From NCBI GenBank assembly GCA_022432975.1, contig CM039502.1, positions 19,229,453-19,293,452 on the forward strand: a stretch of 64,000 nt of DNA. The letters run 5' to 3'. The notes below the pieces were generated by a model. It worked only from the letters and a program-made list of their open reading frames with translations. It had not been told where the DNA came from and did no database searches. A program made the translations under genes and the position numbers. This document shows positions 19,896 through 33,308 of the stretch, in pieces. Within the stretch, counting starts at the first letter, position 1; each line of letters begins with the position of its first letter. The stretch comes from Begonia masoniana. Its lineage: Eukaryota > Streptophyta > Magnoliopsida > Cucurbitales > Begoniaceae.

Positions 19896-21973
19896 GTAAC
19901 AGATAAGTTGTTAAGGGAACTAATCCGCCCCTTAATCGAGAGAGAGGATGTATGACTTTAGGAGAAGTGATCCAACTCCCAATTTAACAGGGGGATCTGA
20001 ACAGTTGTTAAGGGAACTAATCTGCCCCTTAATCGAGAGAGAGGATGTATGACTTTGGGAGAAGTGATCCAACTCCCAATTTCACAAGGGGATCAGATCA
20101 GAAACGAATGCATATACAACTGAGATGAGAAAGTAGAAACTGCATATTTAGGAGTTTATGTTTCAGTATTTCATTTCATTACTGCTTTACTTACTTACCA
20201 TTAGGCTAATAGATGAGTTTTGTGATGTAGGTGAAGAAGTGACTGAAGGTATGTTTTCTGAGCCTGTTGAGGACTAAGCTGGTTAGGGGAGCACATTCAT
20301 GTCTCGATCTGGTAAACTGATGAGGCGGATTAACTGATGTCTGTAGGTTTGAAGGTTCAGTTGATGATGATTAAATTTAAGTTTGAGTTTTAGTGACAGT
20401 AGTAGTTTTTGGATGTTTTGGATACAATTTGAGGCTTGTTCTAATAATGATACTCTGTTAGTTCTTTTTAAAGTAATCTTTACCAAATTTTGGAGTAATG
20501 CACGGATTTAAGTATTTTTGAATGATTGTAGTAACAGATAAGTTGTTAAGGGAACTAATCCGCCCCTTAATCGAGAGAGAGGATGTATGACTTTAGGAGA
20601 AGTGATCCAACTCCCAATTTAACAGGGGGATCTGAACAGTTGTTAAGGGAACTAATCTGCCCCTTAATCGAGAGAGAGGATGTATGACTTTGGGAGAAGT
20701 GATCCAACTCCCAATTTCACAAGGGGATCAGATCAGAAACGAATGCATATACAACTGAGATGAGAAAGTAGAAACTGCATATTTAGGAGTTTATGTTTCA
20801 GTATTTCATTTCATTACTGCTTTACTTACTTACCATTAGGCTAATAGATGAGTTTTGTGATGTAGGTGAAGAAGTGACTGAAGGTAGTGTTTTCTGAGCC
20901 TGTTGAGGACTAAGCTGGTTAGGGGAGCACATTCATGTCTCGATCTGGTAAACTGATGAGGCGGATTAACTGATGTCTGTAGGTTTGAAGGTTCAGTTGA
21001 TGATGATTAAATTTAAGTTTGAGTTTTAGTGACAGTAGTAGTTTTTGGATGTTTTGGATACAATTTGAGGCTTGTTCTAATAATGATACTCTGTTAGTTC
21101 TTTTTAAAGTAATCTTTACCAAATTTTGGAGTAATGCACGGATTTAAGTATTTTTGAATGATTGTAGTAACAGATAAGTTGTTAAGGGAACTAATCCGCC
21201 CCTTAATCGAGAGAGAGGATGTATGACTTTAGGAGAAGTGATCCAACTCCCAATTTAACAGGGGGATCTGAACAGTTGTTAAGGGAACTAATCTGCCCCT
21301 TAATCGAGAGAGAGGATGTATGACTTTGGGAGAAGTGATCCAACTCCCAATTTCACAAGGGGATCAGATCAGAAACGAATGCATATACAACTGAGATGAG
21401 AAAGTAGAAACTGCATATTTAGGAGTTTATGTTTCAGTATTTCATTTCATTACTGCTTTACTTACTTACCATTAGGCTAATAGATGAGTTTTGTGATGTA
21501 GGTGAAGAAGTGACTGAAGGTGTGTTTTCTGAGCCTGTTGAGGACTAAGCTGGTTAGGGGAGCACATTCATGTCTCGATCTGGTAAACTGATGAGGCGGA
21601 TTAACTGATGTCTGTAGGTTTGAAGGTTCAGTTGATGATGATTAAATTTAAGTTTGAGTTTTAGTGACAGTAGTAGTTTTTGGATGTTTTGGATACAATT
21701 TGAGGCTTGTTCTAATAATGATACTCTGTTAGTTCTTTTTAAAGTAATCTTTACCAAATTTTGGAGTAATGCACGGATTTAAGTATTTTTGAATGATTGT
21801 AGTAACAGATAAGTTGTTAAGGTAACTAATCCGCCCCTTAATCGAGAGATAGGATGTATGACTTTGGGAGAAGTGATCCAACTCCCAATTTCACTGGGGG
21901 ATCTGAACAGTTGTCAAGAGAACTAATCTGCCCCTTAATCGAGAGAGAGGATGTATGACTTTGGGAGAAGTGA
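19896..21973 (+). repeat. 635-636-bp tandem repeat in LTR S
   Basis: Three nearly identical units lie at 19896-20530, 20531-21166 and 21167-21801. A fourth begins at 21802, is cut by composite I at 21973, and continues at 45751. Each unit contains two ~109-bp sub-repeats (GTTGTTAAGGGAACTAATC... AGAAGTGATCCAACTCCC) and one GATGTAG/GTGAAGAAG acceptor-like box (20231, 20866, 21502; the fourth at 45914). Units differ by one or two bases, indicating recent amplification, while the fourth is more diverged. Confidence 0.95.
21969..21973. repeat. Target-site duplication AGTGA, left of composite I
   Basis: AGTGA directly precedes TGTAACGACC at 21974. The same five bases follow TGTTACA at 45746-45750. 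The host sequence (GAAGTGATCCAACTCCC) can be recognised intact in the neighbouring tandem units. Confidence 0.92.
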
Positions 21974-24518
21974 TGTAACGACCCGAGGAGGATCGTCACG
22001 TGTCATGACTTTCCTTTAAACTTATTCGTACTTTTATACCTCTGTAATCGTAGTATACTTTTTTTTTTTCTCAGACTTATATCATATCTCATCTTAACTT
22101 AAATTCGCTGAATAACCGCGTTTAGCTTTCACTCCTGCCGATCGCTAAACGACAAACATCTAGTTGTTCTACCGGTCAGCACGTGCATCTCACATGATTC
22201 ATTAAACATCTATCGGCAGGCACACATATTTGCATCTGCCGACAGTCACGTGCAACTCGTGTGACCAATTAAAACACCGTTCAATTATACAACGGAAGCC
22301 ACCTACATCTGCCGATGAGAGAACAATAGACGATGCTCTCATCTGCCGATGGCAAATACTCTATATCTGCCGATGACGTGGCATCACATCTTCCGGTAAC
22401 TTAACTCACTACTCATACCGATCGCCAGATAACAGACATTGTCGTCATCTGCCGATGGCTTAAGACAACTACATCTTCCGACAGATTAACTCACCATCTG
22501 CCGATGATACGTCCCATGTCTGCCGATGAGAGAACCATAAGCGAGGCTCTCATATGCCGATGGCAAATACCCCTTATCTGCCGGTGACGTCAGCCGGAAG
22601 ACAAATACTCTTCCTCTTCCGATGACGTCCCCCGGAAGTCAAACTTACCCGACTCCCATCACAACTCTCCTGCCGATGACGTCAGCCGGAAGACAAATAC
22701 TTTTCCTCTTCCGATGACGTCCTCCGGAAGTCAAACTTACCCGACTCCCATCACAACCCTCCTGCCGATGACGTCAGCCGGAAGACAAATACTTTTCCTC
22801 TTCCGATGACGTCCTCCGGAAGACAGACTCATTTCCTCCATCATCCCTCGGCATCAGACATCCCCCTTTTTTTTTATAGACTTCTATCTAGATAAATGTA
22901 AACCTCATAACTTAAATCTTAATGGCCAAAACTCATCAGAATAAATCATGAACTCATTCAAACTCACACAGCGGAAGACTTAATTAAAATAGTTCATTTG
23001 ATAACTATAGCTATATCTTCGGACTCTGAAATTAAGACAGGCAGTTTCTGAAATCCCAAATTGTTAAATAATCCGAACCTACTTGACTTGGCTTCTTAAA
23101 AACTTCATTAAAACTTATACGAGCTTTAACCAGAATTCCTCATTCGCCATCCAGCCACAGATTTCACACTGAGCACCTTCCAGCAACCAGCTTAAACTTC
23201 ATCCTCAACTTTGTATTCCTCACCTGATATTTCTTCACCTACATCGTAAGGTGTAACTGTAAGCCTAAGGCTTAGTAAGGAATGCAAACTATTATGAGTT
23301 CATGAATGCATAACTTGGAGAAAAACATGCTCATAAGTCTTTTCTTTTCACGTGCTTGTTCTTAATCATCATTCATAATCGTATCTCGTATTCATTGTTC
23401 ATAATCATCATTCGTAGACATGCTCATATTCATCATTCCTTTCATCATTCATATTCTTCATTACATTATGTGGTTTAAGGGAGGATTTGTGCCGGTAAAG
23501 GGGGTTCGACAGTGAGTTTGATCATGGTCCCTACTGCGGGTCGTATTCATATGTCCTACTGCGGACTGTGACATACGCCGAACCACCCCCAACCCTCACT
23601 TAACCACGTTGCATAAGTTTTATCTTCTTACCTTATTCATGAGAAAACATATTTCAAAACATTTTCATATGCTTGAGAAGTAAAACATGATGCATAACAT
23701 AAATGCACTTAATCATCGAACTAAGACAGGGGAGTACATGAGAATAACAGAACCATATCCATCGACATTTCATCAAACATATAGCAGACAATGTTCACTA
23801 AATCTAACTTAATCCTTTGATGTAGGGCCCTATTGGCCGGAAACTTAATACATTCACTTACCTGGATTCCTTAGCAACTTGAATCACCTTCTCTTCAACA
23901 TCTTCACCTAACACATTTCACATTACAGTAGTTAAAATAAAGTCCTAAAAGTTCTAATCGAAAGTCATCCTAGAATCTAACAGCTAAGGTTCTCTGTGCA
24001 GTCTGAAATCCAAAACCGAAACAGCTAGATATAGCTATCGATTAAACGGGGTCGGTTATATAAAAGGTCCAGAATCGATTTAAGGGTGACATTACCAAAT
24101 GAAGATAAAGAACGATAACCAACTGACTCAGCCATTGAAGAGCCCGAAAGTACAAGTTCAACTGAAAACAGAGTTCTAAATGACTACCCGGCATCTACAT
24201 TGTCAAAATCTTACCTAGAATGCGGGTTATCGGAGTGGAGGCTGAAAAACCAGTTGCTGGGGAGGAAGAAGGCTCCAGAGAAGAAGGGAGTCGCCGAGAG
24301 GAAATGTCGGCTGCAGTGAGGTTTTAAATGAGATTTAAGGTTTCCATTTTCTATTTATACCTAATCCTTCAATCTTTATTACAAAATTGCCACTCAACCT
24401 AGTTTTACTCAACTTGTAATGAATTTGCCTCAACGTTAAATTTAATCATAAAGGTTAAATAAGGGTAACAATTAGAATGGTCAGAAAAATTCACCTGGCC
24501 GAAATGTCGGGTGTTACA
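21974..24518 (-). repeat. Family I LTR A (3' LTR of copy I1)
   Basis: This LTR is 2,545 bp. On the minus strand it begins TGTAACACCCGACATTTCGG and ends CCTCGGGTCGTTACA. It is the only copy that looks full length and unexpanded. From its sense start: TATA box at 24360-24351, leader ending at 24215 (TTCTAG/GTAAGA), exon-like block 23907-23862 (TTAG/GTGAAGA...TCCAG/GTAAGTG), long intron-like segment, acceptor-like GATGTAG/GTGAAGAA at 23238, then repeats containing CATCGGCAGA, CATCGGAAGA and TGACGTCA (about 22810-22200). U3 is thus only about 200 bp and the transcribed part over 2 kb. No gene lies inside. Confidence 0.85.
24351..24360 (-). promoter_or_regulatory. TATA box of family I LTR A
   Basis: The minus strand reads GTATAAATAG about 160 bp from the LTR start, followed by a leader rich in C and T. 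The same box is at 36703-36712 (LTR C) and 45578-45587 (LTR D). LTR B is truncated before it. I infer transcription starting about 30 bases downstream on the minus strand. Confidence 0.7.
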
Positions 24519-24531
24519 TCCACCCCTCCTT
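24519..24531 (-). other. Polypurine tract of copy I1
   Basis: The minus strand reads AAGGAGGGGTGGA immediately before the LTR start TGTAACACCC. This is the expected priming site for plus-strand DNA synthesis. The identical tract is at 36871-36883 for copy I2. Confidence 0.85.
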
Positions 24532-24559
24532 AGACAAAATTTTCGTCCTCGAAAATTGG

Positions 24560-25486
24560 TCAAGCAAAGAGTTTTGGATACTTGTCCAACATATCCTGCT
24601 GTAGTTCCCATGTAGCTTCTTCAATACCATGATTCTTCCACAAGACCTTAACCAACAAGATCTCCTTATTCCTTAGAGTCTTCACTGTAGAATCCAAAAT
24701 TTGTACTGGTTTCTCTTCATACACCAAATTAGGTTCAATTTTGATTTCTGTTGGTTCAACAACCTGAGTCGGATCACGTATGCATTTCCTTAGCATAGAC
24801 ACATGAAAGACATTGTGAACCTTTTCCAAAGATGGAGGCAAAAGTAATCTATAGGCTGTGCTACCAATCTTAGCTAAGACAGGGAATGGTCCAATGAACC
24901 GTGGGTTAAGCTTTCCCTTCTTACCAAATCTTAAGACTCCTCTAAATGGTGAAATCTTCAGGAAAACTTCATCACCAACAGAAAACTCAAGATCTCTTCT
25001 TCTTTGGTCCGCATAACTCTTCTGCCGGCTTTGTGCAGTTAACATCCTTTTCCTAATGACTGTAATCTTGTCTGACATCTGTTGTAAAATCTCTGGGCCC
25101 AATAACTTCGCTTCACCAACCTCATCCCAGTACAAAGGTGACCTACATTTCCTGCCATACAAAGCTTCATAGGGTGCCTTACCAATGGTGGACTGGTAAC
25201 TATTGTTGTAAGAAAACTCAATCAGAGGTAGGTGTCTACTCCATGTAGTCTGAAAGTCAAGCACACATGCTCTCAACATATCCTCGAGTATCTGAATGGT
25301 CCTCTCGGATTGTCCATCCGTCTGCGGGTGAAAAGCGGTGCTGAAGGATAACTTTGTGCCTAAGGTACCTTGTAAACTTTTCCAGAATCGGGAGGTGAAT
25401 CTAGGGTCACGATCAGAGACTATGGATACGGGAATCCCATGCAATCTGATAATTTCTTGAACGTAAAGATTAGCAAGTTGGTCCAT
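24560..25486 (-). pseudogene. I1 integrase core and chromodomain-like C-terminus
   Basis: This is the 308-codon C-terminal part of pol. It has the integrase catalytic core with its second Asp in SIVSDRDPRFTS (about residues 22-33), the catalytic Glu in [17 protein letters not shown] (about 56-72), and the LIEFSYNNSYQST segment. A GPY/F-type module follows (RFIGPFPVLAKIGSTAYRL, about 192-210). The tail VKVLWKNHGIEEATWE (about 280-295) is the chromodomain-like end typical of Tekay/Del chromoviruses, thought to guide integration into heterochromatin. The frame is fully open to its natural stop at 24560. The first Met shown is internal: the frame was separated from the upstream part by a one-base difference near 25527 (GACTTGTC; GACTTTGTC in I2). 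Confidence 0.9.
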
Positions 25487-26300
25487 CGTGTAGGTTGTCT
25501 TTACAGGTAAGAAATGAGCTGACTTGTCATCCTATCAATCACAACCCAAATACTGTCATGTCCTTTAGTTGTTTTAGGTAAGCCTACAACAAAATCCATG
25601 GCAATGTTTTCCCACTTCCATTCGGGAATAGGTAGAGGTTGAAGGGTACCTCCTGGTCGTTGGTGCTCGGCTTTAACTTGCTGGCATACCAAGCATGATT
25701 CTACGTACTTGGCGACATCCCTCTTCATATTAGGCCACCAATAAAGTAACTTCAAGTCTCGATACATCTTGGTGCTACCGGGATGTATAGAAAAGGAAGA
25801 CGAGTGAGCCTCGGCCAAAATCAACTTACGTAATTCTTCATCACAAGGGACATACCATCGATTCCTAAATCTCAGGATTCCATCATTGGAAAGACTAAAC
25901 TCGGAGGTGGCGTCCTTCAACTTATTCATCATACTGTTATTCTCCTCGGAATCCTTCTGTTGTGACTCTTTGATCTTTTCCAAAACCGTTGGTTGAATGG
26001 TCAAATCGGTAAGTAAGGCTGACAACCCTGGAACTAGTTCCAATTCAAACTTCTGAACTTCAGTCCTCAAGGGTGCGGACAAAACTGACATTGCGGGTTG
26101 CATTGTCTTTGACATCCTGCTCAAGGCATCGGCTACAGCATTAGCCTTACCCGGGTGGTACTTGATTTCAAAGTCATAGTCCTTAACAAATTCTAACCAA
26201 CGTCTTTGTCTCATGTTTAATTCCTTATGGGTGAAAAGATACTTTAAACTCTTGTGGTCAGAAAACACATCGCACTGCTGTCCATACAAATAGTGCCTCC
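25487..26300 (-). pseudogene. I1 RNase H end and integrase zinc-binding region
   Basis: This is the middle part of pol. It begins in RNase H ([15 protein letters not shown], then VADALSRM near the domain end), continues through a spacer, and enters the integrase HHCC region ([19 protein letters not shown], then [11 protein letters not shown]). The start of the catalytic core follows, with its first Asp in [12 protein letters not shown]. The frame overlaps the preceding RT-RNase H frame at 26244-26289, because a one-base shorter T run near 26298 (one base longer in I2) shifts it. The end near 25501 is likewise caused by a one-base difference. These look like sequence-quality breaks rather than decay. 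Confidence 0.88.
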
Positions 26301-27124
26301 AAATTTTAAAGCAAAAACAACTGCAGCTAGCTCTAAATCATGAGTGGGGTAATTCTGTTCATAACCTTTTAGCTGCCTAGAGGCATACGCCACAACTTTA
26401 CCTTCTTGCATCAAAACACACCCCAAACCAATCTTGGATGCGTCACAATAAACACTAAATTTTCCTTCTTCAGTTGGGAGAGTCAATAATGGGGCTGTCG
26501 TTAACTTCTGTTTCAGTGATTGGAAGCTGTCTTCACAAGCTTCGGTCCAAGAGTACTTGAGGTCCTTCTTGGTTAAGTTGGTTAAAGGTTTAGCTATCAT
26601 AGAAAATCCCTTAATGAACTTCCTATAATAACCAGCCAGACCAAGGAAACTTCGAACTTCACTGACATTCTTTGGCTGCGGCCAGTCCTTAACGGCCTGA
26701 ACCTTAGTTGGGTCTACTGATATGCCCTCAGCAGAAATGACATGACCTAAAAAGTTGACTTTATCCAGCCAAAATTCACATTTGGACAGTTTGGCATAGA
26801 GTTGTTGCTGTTTTAAGGTTGATAACACTATTCTCAAATGTTCAGCATGGTCGGCTTCAGTCTGTGAGTATACTAAAATGTCATCTATAAACACAATCAC
26901 AAACTTATCCAGGTATTCACGAAATACTCGGTTCATCAAGTCCATGAAAGCTGCAGGCGCGTTAGTCAGTCCAAATGACATCACAAGAAATTCATAATGT
27001 CCGTAGCGGGTTCTGAAGGCTGTCTTTGGTATATCTCCTTCCTTAACCTTCAGTTGATAATAACCCGAACGTAAGTCAATCTTTGAGAATACCTTAGCTC
27101 CTTGTAGTTGGTCAAACAGGTCAT
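26244..27124 (-). pseudogene. I1 reverse transcriptase palm and RNase H start
   Basis: This is the RT palm and thumb plus the start of RNase H. The frame is open from 26984 down to 26244 (246 codons) and can be followed upstream to about 27124 through [12 protein letters not shown], which holds the first catalytic Asp. Key motifs are [27 protein letters not shown] with the catalytic Asp pair (about residues 33-42), [24 protein letters not shown], and RNase [18 protein letters not shown]. It is separated from the upstream RT fingers by one-base differences at about 27128, where I2 differs in the opposite way. Confidence 0.9.
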
Positions 27125-27836
27125 CTATCCGGGGTAAAGGATATTATTCTTGACTGTCAACTTATTCAGTTCTCTGTAGTCTATACACATTCTAAGAGAA
27201 CCATCTTTCTTTTTAACGAAAAGGACAGGTGCACCCCAGGGAGAACTACTAGAACGTATAAATCCCTTGTCAACTAATTCCTGTAGTTGGACCTTTAATT
27301 CTTTTAACTCAACAGGTGCCATTCGGTAAGGATTCTTAGATACAGGTAATGCCTCGGGGTATGTATCAATCACAAATTCTACCTCTCTATCGGGTGGTAG
27401 TCCCGGTAAGTCGTCCAAGAATGCTTCAGGAAACTCTCGTACGGTAGGAATACCTTGTAATTCCACTTTATTCTTTACTCGGACATCCATTATGTTAGCT
27501 AGGTAACTCAAGCAACCACTCTTCAGTAACCGTTGAGTCACTAGTGAGGATATGATTGGTATCTTACTCATCTTTGGAATAGCTTGGAAGGTATACCGAT
27601 CTCCATTTGGGGGTCGGAAATCAACTAGGCCAGACCTACAACTAATCGTGGCATAATGCCTAAATAACCAATCCATTCCTAAAATAATCTCATATCCTTT
27701 CATGTCAATCATAATCAGTTCTACATATAGCTCCTTATCTCCTAAGGACAAAACATCACCCTTCAACATTTGCTCAGAATGTAAAGACTTCCCTGATGGT
27801 AACATAACTCTATACGGTTTATCAACTGGCGAAAGT
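27125..27836 (-). pseudogene. I1 protease end and RT fingers
   Basis: The open frame 27805-27125 (226 codons) covers the second half of the aspartic protease ([18 protein letters not shown], about residues 37-54). It continues through the protease-RT linker ([16 protein letters not shown]) and the RT N-terminus ([46 protein letters not shown]). The protease active site itself lies just upstream in another frame, because of a one-base shorter T run near 27846 (TGTTACAC; TGTTTACAC in I2). In the family, Gag, protease and RT form one polyprotein. Confidence 0.88.
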
Positions 27837-27837
27837 T

Positions 27838-28976
27838 CTAACTTATGTTACACACAAACAGGGTTGCTATGAATGAGTGTGTGGCTCCCGTATCAATAAG
27901 TGTATAAGCAGAAAAACCACAAACCATAATGGTACCTGATATGACCGTGTGTGGTTCAACATCTTCATCCTCCATCATAGCATAGACTCTTGGTGCAACT
28001 CTAATTCGATTCGGGTCTGATGGCATCGGGCAGTCTCTGGCTATGTGTCCAACCTTGTCGCATCTATAGCAACGGCCAGAGTGCAGCTTGCACTCCCCAT
28101 GGTGATTCTTCTGACAGTTGGAACATAGGGGAGCCGAAGGTCGCTTTCCTCTTCCTTGGTCATCACTTGGATTGAAGGATCTCTTAACACCTTGCTGTTG
28201 TTGTTGCTGGTTTCTGTTCTGCTGGGGTTGCCATCCCTTGTTCTGCCGTGGTGGTGGTTGAGTCTCCTTAGTGAACTTCCTTGGCTGTTCACGCTGTGCA
28301 TAAGCTGTCATCTCAGCCTCCTCCAATTCCAGGGCCTTAGCCGTCGCTTCGCCATAAGGTATATTGTGTATCCCAGAAGTCTTTACCTTCACATACAAAC
28401 TCGGCTTCAGTCCTTGAACAAATTGGTAAATCTTGTCTTCATCATTCTCAACCAGTCGGGGAGCAAACCGTGACAAAGCATCGAATTTGCATATATAATC
28501 CGTCACAGAGCCAGTTTGCCGCAGGTTCATGAATTCTTTCTTCTTGCTGGCCTGAACGGTCCTATTGAAGTACTTGTCAAAGAAGGCATCTTAAACATAT
28601 CCCAAGTCATAGTCTCTGCATTAACAGTGCTCTGAAGAGAATCCCACCAATGCCTTGCATTCAGCTCCAAATGATAGACAGCATAGGTGACTCTATCTCC
28701 TTCATCAACTTTCGCATACTTAAACATGTCCTCTACTTTTCGGATCCATTCCTCAGCATAAATAGGGTCAGAAACTTGGCCATTGAATGTCGGGGGTCTG
28801 AGCCTGTGGAAGCGCTCACCCCCATGATCATGAGTTACATTAGAGCTGGAGTTCCCAAGCTCTTCTCTAGTAATCACTAGTTGCTCTATTTGTCGTGATT
28901 GGCGATTAACTAATTCTATTAGCTGAGCAACGGTGGTACTATCCACGTTGTCTTCCCTCTGTTGACCTCTTACCAT
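27838..28976 (-). pseudogene. I1 gag with zinc knuckle
   Basis: I place the start at Met 28976 (MVRGQQRED), just after an acceptor-like GTTTAG. An upstream in-frame Met at 29006 lies inside the intron-like leader. The parts are a Gln-rich coiled N-terminus (TTVAQLIELVNRQSRQIEQL), the gag domain (HRLRPPTFNGQVSDP, ARHWWDSLQ), a Q-rich basic linker, the CCHC knuckle CYRCDKVGHIARDC, and the start of protease with active site LIDTGATHSFIA. A one-base deletion near 28590 (GGCATCTT; GGCAGTCTT in I2) splits it in the middle of the gag domain. Product: the structural particle protein, which packages element RNA. Confidence 0.88.
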
Positions 28977-28986
28977 CTTGAGATTC

Positions 28987-29046
28987 CTAAACAATAATAG
29001 AAACACATCTTAACATAATGACATCACTAGAATCGTAAACACTTAC
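28987..29046 (-). promoter_or_regulatory. Intron-like leader segment between PBS and gag (I1)
   Basis: On the minus strand a perfect donor-like sequence CAACT/GTAAGT begins at 29046. An acceptor-like TTGTTTAG ends at 28987, 11 bases upstream of the gag Met. The same donor context occurs after the primer site in X (16582), Y (11676) and Z (57810), and in I2 at the matching place. At about 60 bp it is short for a plant intron. I infer a splice site or a conserved leader element. Confidence 0.5.
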
Positions 29047-29120
29047 AGTTGTTGGAGAGTACTCAGGTGGCAATCTGTGCTGGAAGGCAGTCTACAGAAC
29101 CGATTTTAGAACCTGGTTTA

Positions 29121-29132
29121 GCTTTGATACCA
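29121..29132 (-). other. I1 primer-binding site
   Basis: The minus strand reads TGGTATCAAAGC, one mismatch from the initiator tRNA-Met primer site TGGTATCAGAGC. It lies four bases inside the end of LTR B. The same variant occurs in I2 at 41472-41483. Confidence 0.85.
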
Positions 29133-29136
29133 TAAT

Positions 29137-33308
<4,172 letters not shown>

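Noticed and set aside
20283..21757. Identical 67-codon minus-strand frame found three times
   Set aside because: It is carried along by the 635-bp tandem repeat in LTR S; identity reflects recent duplication, not selection, and there is no domain.
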